From the NCBI GenBank assembly GCA_023548195.1, contig JAJHZJ010000251.1, positions 620,001 to 684,000 of the forward strand: a stretch of DNA of 64,000 nt, read 5' to 3'. Position 1 is the stretch's first letter. Every line of letters begins with the position of its first letter. This document shows, one piece after another, positions 46,660 through 58,789 of the stretch. The DNA comes from Bettongia penicillata ogilbyi (taxonomy: Eukaryota > Chordata > Mammalia > Diprotodontia > Potoroidae). A program made the translations under genes and the position numbers. The notes under the pieces are model-generated. The model was not told where the DNA came from and did not search any database. It saw only the letters and a list, made by a program, of their open reading frames with translations.

Positions 46660-46890
46660 AAAATTAGAAAGGATTCAGAGAAGAGTAACAAAAATGATTA
46701 AGAGCTAGAGGGACTGACGAGGAGGGAAGATAAAAGAAATTAACTAGGCAGAGATTTCCCAAATTATGACTAAGAGGGACTTGATGACAATCTATGAGCA
46801 TTTGTATACACCAGTGAAGGAGAAGAATTGTTTATGGCAGTCCAGAGGGGATAGCCAGGCAAAATGGAATGCAATTATAAGGAGGCAAAT
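46660..46890 (-). repeat. CR1/L3-like LINE, antisense
   Basis: Reads 'aaaggattcagagaagagta', 'tgattaagagctagagggac' and 'ggcagtccagaggggatagc', matching the upstream part of the reversed CR1/L3 3' region. A MIR-like SINE follows at 47,010-47,180. Confidence 0.5.
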
Positions 46891-47180
46891 GCATTTATTT
46901 ATTTTACTCTTTTGCTTATGAGCTAACCAAATGTGATTCACTTGACTGATTAATTTGGTGAGGGCTTCAGGCCCCTGGCAGTTAAATAAACCAATGACAG
47001 AGGAGGCAAAATGCTGCTTCTATGGTTGTAGGAACACTGGACTGGGTTCTGGTCTTATATTAGCCCACAACTTGCTGTGTGACCTTGGGGAGGTCAATTT
47101 TATACCTCCGTGGACCTTGGCTTTTTCATTTGTAAAATGACATCTATAGACAAATATCCCTTCTAGCTCTAAGATTCTGT

Positions 47181-48550
47181 GAGTTCATAGGGCAAGTCAC
47201 ACAAAAATCATGTCAATGTATTATTGAAACACAGGTCATCATCCTCCCAAACTATCATAATAGAAATAATAATTTGATATTAATAAACATTATAAATATA
47301 TAAATATAAAAAATACATATAAAATATATATAAATAAATATAAAAATTAATAAATTTGATATTATTGTGTTGGTGTGCCAATTCCTTCCACCACAAAGAT
47401 GGAACCTGTGTACAGTTTAGCAGATGAGTCTTATGGAAGTGTCTGAGTTTTGGGGAAGTCCACTGATTTGCCCATGGTCACAAGCCTAGTAAGTGTGAAA
47501 GGCAGGAATTGAGTCCTGTCCTTAGCTTCATGCTATAGACAGGTGGCAGTAAGCCTCCCTTAACTTATTCCAGTATTTTCATGGCCATATACTCTTCTAG
47601 CTATCTTAAGTTTTCATGTTGTGTATGAAGAGAGATATCCACAAAGCAATATTCAGCCACAGTGGCCATGTCCCTACAAGCAAAGCAAAGTAAGGAATTG
47701 AGGCAACTACTGCACTAAAGACTTTTTGGCAGACTGGTGTTGATTGAACTGGGACTTTAAAGCCCAAGTGGTATTTGTGGGTTTTTCAGTTGGAATTGCA
47801 CAGGTGATTATCTCAATTTTTTACTTGCCTATTGCTTAGTAGGTGCTGAATTGAATCAAAGTAGTTGCCTTATTATGGATCCAATCTCAAATTATGAATT
47901 TCTAGAGGGATCTCAGAAGCCATTTAGGCCAGTGTTAGTCAGCCTTAACCAGGTTGTGGACCAGTCAAATACCTACATTTTGTATCTCTAGTCTCTCTAC
48001 TCTTCATTGACTCAGAGAAACACATTTTTCAACAGCTCAAGGGGTAGAAAAAGGGATGGGGAGCAAGAGTTGGATAGAAGAGGGAAGGAAGAGGAGAAAC
48101 AAGAATCAATTTTTAAGGATTATAAGTGTTAAAAAAAGCAAGGGTCCTGCGGTAGTAAAAATTTTAAGGGTCAGTACAAATTTGTCAGGATAGAAATAAA
48201 AAAAATAGTGGCCATCTACCTACTAACACACATGCCCATGCTGGTTTGATGATTTGACTGAGTTGAACAGATAGCTAGTTAAATGATTAGTTTGATTTTT
48301 TTTTTGACTAATTCACTAGGAGGTTGTGTGTTTCATTTTGTTTGTTTTTAACTGAATGGTTGGTTAACCCAATTGGTTAGAACAGTGATCTCAAAATAAA
48401 AAAAATATAGCTGTCAGTAAAAAACAAATAAAGCAAGTGAAATTTTTGGTCATATGCTCCCAATTTATGAATGTTTGCTTATTTATAAACTATATATGGA
48501 TACTGCTGTTGTAATAATTATGCAGATTATCAATGTGTATAAAAAGCTAA
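47181..48550. other. AT-rich intron 1
   Basis: Low-complexity 'aaatatataaata' sequence at 47,270-47,360, a MIR-like antisense piece at 47,400-47,530, and otherwise unassigned AT-rich DNA. Confidence 0.4.
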
Positions 48551-48554
48551 ATAT

Positions 48555-49720
48555 TAAAAAAAGATAAAGATGAAGTAATAGAGTAAAGCAGGCCATGGAG
48601 TTCACTAAGGATGGAAGTTGGATAATCAAACATGAGCTTTAGTAAAATCACTTCAGTAGCTATGTGGCAGAAGGATTGAAGGTAGGAGAGAGTAGACAAG
48701 GTGACTATTAGGAAATTTTTGCAATAATCTAGATGAGAGTTCATGAGGATTTGAACTGGGGTGAGTTGAAATAAAGCAAAGGAAAGAAATCAAGAAAATT
48801 TCAAAGATGCAAACCTGGGTGACTAGGCAGATGATGGTAGTTTTAAAAAAAACAGAAAAATTTGCAAGAGGGTTGGTTTGGGAACAAAGATAATTAATTC
48901 TGTTAGAGATGTGTTGAGTTTAAGATGCCTAAGGGACCTTGAGCTGAAAAACGGCAGTTGGAGATGTGGGCCTGGACTTCAGGAGAAAGATTAGGACTGG
49001 GTATATAGATGTATAAGTCATCTGCACAGAGAGCATAATGGAACTTCTGGGAATGGATGAAGTTAACAAGTGAGAGAGTGTGCAGAGAGAAAAGAGGCCC
49101 CCAGACTGAGGACCTTGAGGAATACACACAATTAGGTAATGGAATGAATGATAATCTAGTGAAGGAGATGAGAAGGAATTTCTGAGGATAAAGAAGCAGC
49201 AAAATAATGAAAAGAAAGCATTGTTAAGAAAATCTAGGGAGGAAAAAATAAGCGCCTAAGAGGCATGGGTCTTCAATGGTGTCAAATGCACAGACAGGTC
49301 CATAAGGAACAGGTCTCAGAATAGGCCATCAGGGTTGGTAAGTAAGAGAACATGGGCAACTTTGTTTTCTGTTTTGTTTTGGTGAGGCAATTGGGATTAA
49401 GTGACTTGCCTAGGATCACACAGCTAATGTGTCAAGTGTCTGGTCTGAGGCAGGATTTTATCTCAGAGGATGTCCTGACTCTAGGCAACTTTGAATGGAG
49501 CATTTTTGATTGAGTGAGGAGGCAAGAATAATGCAGAACTTGAGAGCTTAAAAGCCTGGAAGGATGCTGGTACCTTTGAAGGAAATAGGGAAATTCAGAA
49601 CAGGGATGAGTTTTGAGGAGAAAGATGATATAATTGAAACACACCCATTCCTACCTCACTACTCACTCTTTTCTACTAAAAAAAAACTGTACGTGTTGGA
49701 GACTTTTACTAGTTACTGCC
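48555..49720 (-). mobile_element. L2-type LINE, antisense, split by a SINE
   Basis: Plus-strand order is 'gagctttagtaaaatcactt', 'ttgcaataatctagatgaga', 'ttaagatgcctaagggacct', 'ctgcacagagagcataatgg' and 'tcaatggtgtcaaatgcaca'. It continues after the SINE at 49,365-49,483 with 'gcaactttgaatggagcatt'. Frames are broken. Confidence 0.65.
49365..49483 (-). repeat. SINE insertion with 10 bp target duplication
   Basis: An antisense tRNA-derived SINE piece ('gtgaggcaattgggattaag', 'gacttgcctaggatcacaca') is flanked by exact copies of GGCAACTTTG at 49,355-49,364 and 49,484-49,493. The host is the antisense L2. Confidence 0.8.
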
Positions 49721-51225
49721 TTAAAGTACAGAGCCTGCCCCTTCCAGAACACCAGTAGGAGCCCTGAAGTAATCCAGAGGAGCTGGGGATTAAGGAGGCT
49801 GAGAATAAGGTGGAGCAAGGAATTTAAGCAGCACAGACTGTGACTGCTTGGTCTGAGCAGGATTTAACACTCCCAGGGCCTCACAAACCAGGGCAGTCAC
49901 AGGGAAGAGGGGGGAGGAGGAAGAATGGAAGAGTGCTGAAGGGGGGTGGCATAGTTGTTCTAGAGATCAGTCTGTGGTTGACTATGGGGAGAGGAAAATG
50001 AAATTTAACCCATTTTATCTCATATATTCTTGGGGTCAAGCCAGTCTTTCTTGAGATAATTTTCTGACTTCCACTTTGGAGATGACAATATTAGAGAGTA
50101 CCCTATTTAACCTACAGATACTTATTGAATGCCTTTTCCAGGGACTTTTCCTTTACTACTCTGACCTATAGTGGTTATTTTTCTTTAATATCTTCTACCT
50201 CCTACCTATCACTTTTTTTTTAAATTCAGTATTGTCTCCACAACTGTAATTGTACTTTATATGGTTCCTGCTTCATCTCCTCATTGTATAAATAGGGACC
50301 TTAAACTTATCTCCGACAAATTTTTGAAAATGAATTCCAACAGTTTATTTATTATTTGTACCATTTATTGTAAAGGATTAGCTGAGATACTAGACTTTGC
50401 TGATGGCATCAGTTTTGGGGGTCATAAGTTCTTTTTTGGATCAGGTGCAGAGGACCCTAGCTTTGGCTTCAAGGTTTTCTTCTTTATTAACCTTCAATTG
50501 GAGGCGCAGATCCCCCTTGGCCTTCTTGATCCCTGAGCCTGCCTAGAGATCTATTATGTTTAGAGATTTACTCGATTCAAGGCTTAGTGACCTGCTCCCA
50601 TTCTTCTGCCCTTACCAAAATGACTAAGTGACCTCTTCTATAACACCCACTTCCCCAGGTAGGATGTATATATATATATATATATTTATAAGAGAAAAAA
50701 GAAAATTAATCCAGAAATAGTGCATTGTAGGGTAAGTAGAAACATGTTTAATATATTTCCTCTTGGCCTAATTGATGGATTTCTATGTTTTTAGTCTGCC
50801 CTAAAGTGCCAAAAGCTGCCCTGACTCATTTTCAAACCAGCAGGATTCCTTTTCTGGTGTAAGTCCATGCACCTCTTTCCCTCCATCCCTAGATTCTGAC
50901 TTCAGAATTAAATTGTTCTGATTTCAGAATGCCACCTTTAGTTTAGAATTCACCTCACATGGGTATCTTAGACACAGCTGATTCACTCTTTTATCAACTC
51001 AAGGTTACTTTTACCCAGTAAATAGTTTCCTTTTTACTGACAGATATCAGTGATACAGTCATATCCCTGGCTAGAATTACTCACTTTCCTTTCCCCTGCA
51101 ACAAGAAAAAGAGAACAAGATACGAATACAGAATAATAAATCGGTATATTTAGAAATATATTATACCACCACTGCAGAGTACATGACGAGGAGTCCATCT
51201 ATGACAGAGGTACACTACTTTATGC
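49721..51225. other. intron 1, no gene
   Basis: A (TA)n run is at about 50,668-50,685. A 91-codon plus frame (50,261-50,536) has no recognisable domain. No repeat family was assigned with confidence. Confidence 0.35.
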
Positions 51226-51229
51226 TGTT

Positions 51230-51375
51230 AATTGTCCTATTTCCCCAGATAGATGGCTTTAGCTCCCTGAGGTCAGAGACTACTAGCCTTAAATTCCTTG
51301 TGTTCTTCTCTATTCCTCACAGTGCCTAGCACAGCCTGCATGTTTAGTAAATAGCTATTGATCCATCGGTTGATT
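51230..51375 (+). repeat. L2-type LINE 3' end
   Basis: Reads 'gctccctgaggtcagagact', 'cctcacagtgcctagcacag' and 'tttagtaaatagctattgat'. A MIR-like antisense piece follows at about 51,420-51,560. Confidence 0.6.
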
Positions 51376-51569
51376 GCTTGGAGATTTGTGGTCTAGGCTA
51401 AGAGGCAATGATTTGACTAGCATCATATACTAAGTAAGTGACCAAGGAGGTAATGGAGGCTAGCACTTAGGTTCCTCAAGGTCAAACATATTAAGTGTCA
51501 AAGCTAGGAGTGGAGCCCATGTTTTTTGACATCAAACCTCTTTCTACAACCCTACTCTGCTTCATCCTT

Positions 51570-53200
51570 CTGGGCTCTCCCACTTCAAACACAGAAGATA
51601 AAGAGGCCTTTTACAAATAGCCTGGGTTGGAAACTTTCCAAATATCTGTGGAAAAAAAATGTCAGACTGGTAGGATTGTTGTGATGACAGATACTTCATT
51701 CCAGAGGCCTTGTGAAACCTAGTCCTGTCTCTTCCTCTCTCATCCTCCCACAACAAGTTCTGGGTAATTCCTGGATAGGATATACCAGAAAGGTGCTTCT
51801 AAACTAAAGATTCATTCCCCTAGGTGGCCTGGGGTCCCAATCTGCTGAAGAGGTCATTGCCACCCAGAGATCCCCATTGTGTAGCACCTTTTCCTTTTGC
51901 TCAGTCAGCCAGGGGACTAAAGAATGAGCCTCTGGAACAGAATGCTCTTTGAACTGTGGCCATGGATAATGCTGGAGAAAGGAAAAAATGGTGCATTAGA
52001 TTCTATAGCATGGGGATTCTGATTTTCCCAGAAAGGAGTTATGCTACTAGAGTCTACATTTCCCTCTAGAGCTGGCTAGCAGTGAGCTTTATTGACAGCC
52101 ACACATAATGCTCTTCTAATACCTTTTCTTTTTCTCTCTCCCCTAAATCCAGGAAAAGAAGCCTGGTACAGAATTGGGAAATTTTCAGATTTCCTTATGG
52201 TATTGAAGCTCCAGGTGTTATTAAATAGGAAAATTGTCTTACAATGAGGAATCAGAGAATTCCTATCTCTTCTCTAGGGAATTTCAGATCTGCAGGAACA
52301 AAAAGAAGACTGAGGCGGAGAGAAAGAGGCAGGGATGAGATAGAGAGAGGGGAGGAAAATGAGAGGGTAGGGAGATTTGTGAGGAAAGTAGTGTATTATT
52401 ATTATTTCTGCTTTATAGGTAGAGAAGCTGAGACTGATGGTGTTTAAGTGACTTGTCTGTGGTCATCTATCACTATTCTTCCATCTGGAAGGGATCTGAT
52501 GGAACTGGGAGGGCGGAGAACAGAGGACATATAAAAACAAGTCAACAAGTATTTACTAAGTACCTACTATGTGCCAGGCTAAGCACAAACCCCAGGTCCT
52601 CCTCTCAAAGAACTTCAAGTCTAAAATGTCAAGAAGAGGAGGAAGGATCATCAAACACAAAACATACTATTACCACTACTGCTATTATTATTTTGGTGGG
52701 AAATGCTAGGTTCAGAATTTGGATCTGTGATTTCATCAGTGTGAACTCAGTGTAGAAACTCCCTGCACTGAATGCATATCTTCAGATAGTGGTCTGGGAG
52801 TATTGGGAACCATGGTCATTCAGAGAGTATGTAGCAGAGATAGGCACTGGAACCCACATCTTCCTGACTCCAAGTCTGCTCTGTATCCTTTAATCCACAT
52901 TGCCTCTCTGCTACTATGAACTAATAATGATAATAGAAACAAGAGATATAACACTTCAGGTCTACAAAGCGTATTCTTGGCAGCAATCCCTAGATATGTG
53001 TCAGAATATCAAAGGTCGATAGAACAGAGAACAGAGACTGTCAGAACTAGAGAGAACCTTGACAAACAGAATGTTAGTGCTGGGAGAGCTGGGAAAGCAC
53101 ATAAAGAAAACCATGTCCAACAAAAACAAATTTTAGACAGGAAATCAATGGGAATGAATGTTTTTACCCATTGTCACACAGCAAGTTAACCACAAAATAA
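51570..53200. other. intron 1 with minor repeat pieces
   Basis: A purine-rich patch at 52,300-52,375, an antisense L2 3' end at 52,530-52,640 and MIR-like scraps at 52,400-52,470 and 52,820-52,910. No exon seen. Confidence 0.4.
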
Positions 53201-53209
53201 GAACTAGGT

Positions 53210-53416
53210 GGTGCAGAGGATAGCAACTTGAGGTTGGAATTCATTTTCATGTGTTGAAAGCTGGCCTCAGACACTTACTAGCTGTGTGACTCTGGGCAAG
53301 TCACTTAACCCTGTTTGCCTCAATCTCATCTGTATAATGAGCTGAAGAAGGAAATGCAACTCCAAATTGGGTCATGGAGAGTTGGACACAGCTGAAAAAT
53401 GACTTAAACAACAAAA
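53210..53416 (+). repeat. CORE-SINE (MAR1-type)
   Basis: Reads 'aactaggtggtgcagaggat', 'tcagacacttactagctgtg', 'ctgggcaagtcacttaaccc' and ends 'gaaaaatgacttaaacaaca'. It is shortened internally. Confidence 0.8.
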
Positions 53417-53724
53417 GGACTAGAAATTCCGCTCTCCTCTCTGAACTTAGGAGAATTTTTTTCCTGTCACTCTCAAAAAGTTCCCTTGGTAGCTACTCAT
53501 ATATGCAGGCAATTGTCAAAAGTCAGGCCTTGAACCCAAATTTCCTAATTCCAAGGCCAACACTCTTGATCTGTGGTACTTTCTTCATAAATCTATGACA
53601 TCTTCAGACCTAATTAATTCTGTGAGTGGCACTCTCATCTACATATTCTCCTGTGTTTGGGACCTTGGCAAGATCTTCAACTCTACCCTCTTCTTCATTT
53701 TCATGACATTTCATTAGCTAGGTA

Positions 53725-53960
53725 GCTACATAGCACAATGGATAGAGCGTTGGGTTGGAGTCATGAAGACCCAAGTTTGAATCCTGCCTCTTACCCTTAG
53801 AGGTGGGATACTCAGCATGCAAGTTAACCTCTCAGCCTCAGTTTCTTTATCTATAAATAAGGAAAATCATGAATTATTGTGAGGAGCAAATAGGATAACA
53901 TATGGAAAGCCCCATGTAAACCTTAAAGTACTAGATAAATGTTGGCTAATGTTATACTTA
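53725..53960 (+). repeat. SINE (MIR/CORE type)
   Basis: Reads 'tagcacaatggatagagcgt', 'aagacccaagtttgaatcct', 'cctcagtttctttatctata' and a MIR tail 'accttaaagtactagataaa'. Confidence 0.75.
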
Positions 53961-53979
53961 AATCCAATCAGTTACTAAG

Positions 53980-54860
53980 TTCTCTAGTCCTTCACAACAT
54001 CTCACATCCATCATCTTCTCTATGCTTACTGCTGTTACCCTAGTATAAGGTGCCATCATTACCCTCCAGCACTAGTGAAGTAGTCTTTTAATAGACCTTC
54101 CTGCCTCCATTTACTCCACTTCTACTCAATTCTTCATCCTATCATCAGAATAAGCTTCCATGTATATAGATCTACTCAAGATACTCCTTTGCTTAAAAAT
54201 CTTCTTTTATTTCCTATTGCCTAATAAAGTTTAAACTTTCAAATGACATTCAAGAACTTTTCATGATCTGGTTTGTACTGTGTCTTTCTGGACTCATAGT
54301 ATTCTCCTCCACACATTTTTCACTCCGTCCCACCTACATGACTTTCTGACCCTTCAACATGTTCAGTACTTTACCATCTCTATACCTTTGCTCATACTGT
54401 TCCCTATGCCTACACCACCACTACTACTAATCCCTATGCCTAGAAGGTCATCCCTTCCCCTCTTGCCTGTTTAATTTCTACCCATCCTTTAAAGACTATG
54501 GTCATCGTCTAATTTATACTGGACAACAACTTTTTATTGTTGTGGCATTTTAAAAGCATGTGAATAAACAAGAAATTCTTAATAACCTGATAAAGAAGAA
54601 CCTATAATAATATCATTTCCTTCATGAAACCTGATTTCCCTTTCACAACCTTCCTCTCTAACCCACATCTGTATCTGCACCTTACTCACATAGTGCTTGG
54701 CCTTCTTCCTCTCTTTAACATGCTCATCTTGTACTAGCATGAGTTAACTATATTTATCTATGTTTGTTTCTTCTCCTACCAGATTATAAGCTCCAAGAGG
54801 GCATGAATAGGGTCTTATCTGACTTTGTGCCTAGTACAATGCATTTCCTCTCCCCCCTTC
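53980..54860 (+). mobile_element. L2-type LINE 3' region
   Basis: Sense landmarks are 'atcagaataagcttccatgt', 'ctcctttgcttaaaaatctt', 'caagaacttttcatgatctg', 'ctcatactgttccctatgcc', and, after an internal disruption near 54,530-54,610, 'ccagattataagctccaaga' and 'ctttgtgcctagtacaatgc'. Non-coding as preserved. Confidence 0.7.
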
Positions 54861-55702
54861 CCCTCCTTTCCTTGCTCTCTCAGTCCTCTATAGTTCACAC
54901 AGGCTGAAAGAAGTTTGTCATTCAGGATGAAATGGGAACATTACTCACTTCTGACAGCAAATGAACAAATCAACACAGCTAGAGAGTACCAAGGGAGCAT
55001 AGGAAGAATATTATTGTCCAGCTACCTACCCTTAGCTATGGCGCTACTCTCTCTCAGAAGCCTTATGTTAAAAAAACAAAACAAAACATTCCCTTCACCT
55101 TGCTGTCCCTACACAGCAAGCTCTCCCAAGCTCTGACCAAGGTCAGCTGTTCACATGCCAAGAGACTGGGCGTGTGCAATTGGTGACCCCAAAGCATCTT
55201 TTGCTTTATGTACAATGTGATTCTGAGAGTCAGTGAAGGTTAATTCTGCCCGCCACAAGGTTGTTGGACTACTTTTTTTTAGTATGTGCAAAACATCATG
55301 TGAGAAGGGCTCTGCGTTGATGTGGAATTTTATTTTCTTCCTGAGGGAGGAGAGGTATGTGGAGGAGCAACAGACATCCCTTTCTCTGCCTTATATTCAT
55401 CAACTTTTGGGTATTCTGTCCAGTCTGAATCTGCCAGGCTGACTGGCTGGCTGGCTGCTTGCAAGAAGCCGAGCATTCCTACCGAGAACTCGAGTATCAC
55501 GTTCAGGGATGCTGCCATTAAGTTCCAATTGACTGACACTATCCAAAGGCATGCACCCTACAGAAACAGCCCCTACCTTGAGCCCTATTTCCACCCCCAG
55601 CCCCTCAGCCTGGAGCTTTGTCCTGGGAAGGAAGGTACAGGATGTCGGCATATACATTTAATAGCTAGACATCTTCCTATTTTTAGTAGGAGGTTTACTC
55701 AC

Positions 55703-55706
55703 CCAT
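55703..55706 (-). CDS. exon 1 coding part (ATG + 1 nt) of RAP1GDS1-like gene
   Basis: The minus strand reads GCTGCGATGG|GTGAGTAAAC. The ATG has G at -3 and G at +4 (strong Kozak context), and the donor GTGAGT is near perfect. One base after the ATG gives phase 1, exactly what exon 2 needs (G + AT = Asp), so the protein would begin M-D-S-L-S. A TATA box lies about 100 bp upstream. Placement rests on phase, context and promoter, not on homology of the exon itself, which is too short. Another first exon outside the window is possible. Confidence 0.6.
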
Positions 55707-55783
55707 CGCAGCTGATGATCTAAAAAATGAGATAGCACAGAGTAGCCGAGCTCTAAACGTGAGGTTCCGTCCCCTGGAGCTAC
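55707..55783 (-). promoter_or_regulatory. inferred 5' untranslated region
   Basis: Lies between the predicted start site (about 30 nt after the TATA box) and the ATG. It has no upstream ATG in this short leader as read on the minus strand. The exact start site is inferred. Confidence 0.45.
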
Positions 55784-55803
55784 CAAGCTGCGAAGAAGGA
55801 GAA

Positions 55804-55813
55804 TATTTTTATA
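55804..55813 (-). promoter_or_regulatory. TATA box of RAP1GDS1-like gene
   Basis: The minus strand reads AGCAAGCTATAAAAATATTC; TATAAAAATA matches the TATA consensus. The predicted start would fall around 55,780-55,785. The gene therefore appears to have a focused TATA promoter rather than the CpG-island type usual for widely expressed genes such as RAP1GDS1. Confidence 0.55.
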
Positions 55814-55844
55814 GCTTGCTAAAGCCAGGCAGCTCACAGCTCCC

Positions 55845-55965
55845 TCTAACTCCCTTCTCTGTCTCCTCTCCCCTCTCTGGCCCCCACCCCCACCCTTTCT
55901 TTCTTCCTCTCTCCCTCCTCCTCTCTCTCCCTCTTTTTTCTGTCTCTCAGTCTTTCTCTTGGTGA
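55845..55965 (+). repeat. polypyrimidine tract upstream of promoter
   Basis: About 120 bases of C/T (purine-rich on the gene strand, with GAGAG-type words), 30-150 bp upstream of the TATA box. It may be a nucleosome-excluding or GAGA-like element; that is inference. Confidence 0.75.
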
Positions 55966-55969
55966 CCCT

Positions 55970-56725
55970 GATCTCTGAACTAATTCAATCCCCTCTAATT
56001 ACTTAATCCTTCTATTGTAGATTGTATCCCTCCTATTCAGATGTCATTGGCAGAAATGGAAACACCATTTTCTCCTTGGGCCAGGAGAGAATCTGAAACG
56101 AATTTGAACATAATTTCCATCAGGTTTACAACTATTCTCCATCGAGGCAAGACAAATGTGAAAGATAGGTACACATTTAACCGTTCAGGTCAGCTTTTGC
56201 TTTGCATGGAAGTCTCAGCCTCTTGGTAGGTTTGTGAAGAGTGTACAGCAGCATTGTTGAAGTGGATGCTGACATTTCAGATTTTTTTTTCAGAGTCAGG
56301 GATTCAGAGAGATTTACAAAACTCCCTGCATATGAGACCCCTGCTGGGTCATGTGTGGGGCTCTTGTCAGGTGATATCAGTGATTCCTTAGGCAGTTCAC
56401 TTAAGCTCTGTGCCTCAGTTTTCTTGTCTGTAAAATGAAGGGGCTGTACAGACTCACTGGCCTCTGAGGTTTATTATAGCTCTCAGGTTATGATCCTACA
56501 CACAGTGTAGCTGATGATTCTGCTAAGGGAGGCTCCACTTGATCACTTGGTTGTGTTTCAGCCGGACTTTCACCATTAAGTGGACCAAGCAGAGTCCCGT
56601 ATAGACAGACTCCCTTCTCTAACCCCCAAAGGATTCCTGAGAATGCTCAAGATTGGGGTAGGAAGAAGCCCCTTTTCCTAAGCACCTACTAAATCAATTA
56701 ATCAAAATATATCTATTGAACTCTC
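55970..56725. other. upstream flank, nothing coding
   Basis: A MIR-like fragment at about 56,330-56,490 ('caggtgatatcagtgatt' to 'aatgaaggggctgtacagac'). Otherwise unassigned. Confidence 0.4.
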
Positions 56726-56729
56726 TTAA

Positions 56730-57025
56730 AGAGTCAAGCAGTAGAGAGAGCACCGGAGTAGAACTGGGTGCTAGCTTGTTCTCTGCTTTTCTAGCTGTTT
56801 GACCCTGGGCAAGTCATTTCATTTCTTTGGGTGTTAGTTTCCCTATCTACAAAATGGAGATACTCATAAAGTAACAGTAATAATAATATTGATAATATAA
56901 TAGTGACAATAATATTAGTTGTTTTACCTACTTACATTTAGGTGTTGTTGTAAGGGTCATATTTGACAGTTCATGTAAAGGGCTTAGCAGCTGCAAAAGG
57001 TAAAATAAATGTAGGCTATTATGAT
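56730..57025 (+). repeat. MIR/CORE-like SINE
   Basis: Reads 'agtagagagagcaccggagt', 'gtttgaccctgggcaagtca', 'agtttccctatctacaaaat' and a long AT-rich interruption before the MIR tail. An antisense L2 3' end follows at 57,075-57,180. Confidence 0.6.
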
Positions 57026-57359
57026 GATGGTTAGGAGGATTGTGACGATGTGCCCTTTCTACAAACCTTTATCAAATGCATAGACACTGTGCCAGGGGCT
57101 GGAGATAGAAAGACAAAAATGAAATAATCTCTACCCCTCAAAGAGCTTATATTCTTCTATGTACTTGGGGGATATTTTTGAAACAACTAAGGGTACTCTA
57201 GTTAGTAGCCAATCTTCTTTCCTCTCAATCAGGATCTTCAAGACAGTTGATTGCCACATATTCTGCCTGCCTGTTATTAGGTCAACTTGGGCTCTCCCAT
57301 AGGTACAGAGGCATTCATATGCCCACTAGTCAAATCACTGAACCCTTCCACCTACCAAA

Positions 57360-57620
57360 GGCAACTGGTGGTGCAGTGGATAGAACAGTGGGCCTGAAGT
57401 CAAGAAGATGCAAGTGTTAAAATCTGACCTCAGACACTTACTAGATGTGAGGCCTTGGGTAAGTCACTTAACCGCAATTTCTATAACTACTATCTAACTA
57501 AGATGGGGATAATAATAGCATCTACTTCCCAGAGTTGTTGCAAGGATTAATTGAGATAATGCTTGGCCCATTGACTGGCACCATGAACTAGGTACTTAAA
57601 TGCTTGTTTCCTTCCTTATT
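57360..57620 (+). repeat. SINE (MIR/CORE type)
   Basis: Reads 'caactggtggtgcagtggat', 'cagacacttactagatgtga', 'gtaagtcacttaaccgcaat' and 'cagagttgttgcaaggatta'. Confidence 0.8.
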
Positions 57621-57639
57621 CTCATTTAGCCATTCCTTC

Positions 57640-58440
57640 CTTCCCAGCATAGATGCCATTCAAATGCCTTAAAGCCGGTAGCAATATTTGAATAAGGAAT
57701 TTAATTTGAAAAGCAGGCATGTTACTGCATGGAAGACACACTATTCATTCCATCGGCAGAAATTGTTTCTAGGCTGCAGTCCATCTGTCATTTGGACCAG
57801 GGCTGATTTTGTGTTTATTTGTTTTAGACTTCCTTCTCCCTGGGAAAGTGAAGATACACATCTTTAACTGAAGACTAGTGTACAAAATACCATAGAAATT
57901 GCTATGATTCTTAGGTTGTCAGCTGTATGAGGAAAGAGGAACATAGAATACTAGCTTTAGAATCCTGAAAGTGATACTCTCTAGGATCTGGAACTTTACC
58001 ATGCTTTGATCTCTAACCCCACCATTAAAATGTGGCACAGTTAAACTGCCACCCGGGGCTAAAAACTGAATGGCACTGCCTGACTCTCCAAAGCCTAGCT
58101 CCAGTGTGGTAGGGGGACAGGTCCTGGGTTCTCTCTGTCTCTCTAGTTGCCTCTTTTTTTCTGCCTTCAAAATCTGTGTTTTCAAGACATGAGCTCTCAT
58201 TCTCATTCCCTTCAAGGTCCCTTGTTTAACCCTACTTTTTGCCAAGGAAGTTTTATCGATTGCTCCATGCTCCTGCTTCTCACTCTGGCTGGGGGCAGTA
58301 TAGTGATATCTCCTGCTAGATGAAAAAAAAGTAAGTTTCTTCCCTTAGAAATCTATATCTAGGAAGACAGGGCCACTATGCACAAAACAATAAACAAGAT
58401 AGCACTGTCTTTCAACCTTATATGCTTATTTTTAAAAGAA
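57640..58440. other. upstream DNA, nothing recognised
   Basis: A 108-codon minus-strand open frame (57,919-58,245) has a lysine/arginine-rich start but no recognisable domain, and no promoter or splice signals were seen. Probably chance. Confidence 0.35.
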
Positions 58441-58479
58441 CTAATTTGTGCTAAACCAGAAATTAGAGAATTAGATTAG

Positions 58480-58640
58480 AGAGACTGAGGTAATGACAAG
58501 GAAGCCTAATGTAGAGGACTGGGAGTCTCCTTTGGAGTCAGGAAGACTAGTGTTCAAGTCCTAGAGTGGATATATACTGGCTATGTGACATTTGTCATTC
58601 TGGCTCATCTATGACTATGATATTAGAGTCCAAATGTGGT
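58480..58640 (+). repeat. SINE fragment
   Basis: Reads 'gagtcaggaagactagtgtt', 'actggctatgtgacatttgt' and 'gagtccaaatgtggtcactt'. Confidence 0.5.
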
Positions 58641-58789
58641 CACTTTCCTTGATGGTAAAAATTTTTTTTAATGGGGGAAAAATCCTTTACAGATCATTTT
58701 ACTTTTATCTCTTTATCTTGTCCTTTTCCCAGTTTTACTCTTAAAATGATTTTGGAATGACTTTGTTTAGTTGAGTACAGTCGTATTTG

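Noticed and set aside
48903..49202. 99-codon minus-strand frame with a C-A-D-D-L-Y motif
   Set aside because: The motif (ALCADDLYIYI) is the reverse transcriptase-like YADD region of the antisense L2 copy, part of that dead element, not a host gene.
55322..55723. 133-codon plus-strand frame over the promoter region
   Set aside because: It runs antisense across the first exon and leader, has no recognisable domain, and overlaps other frames on the opposite strand.
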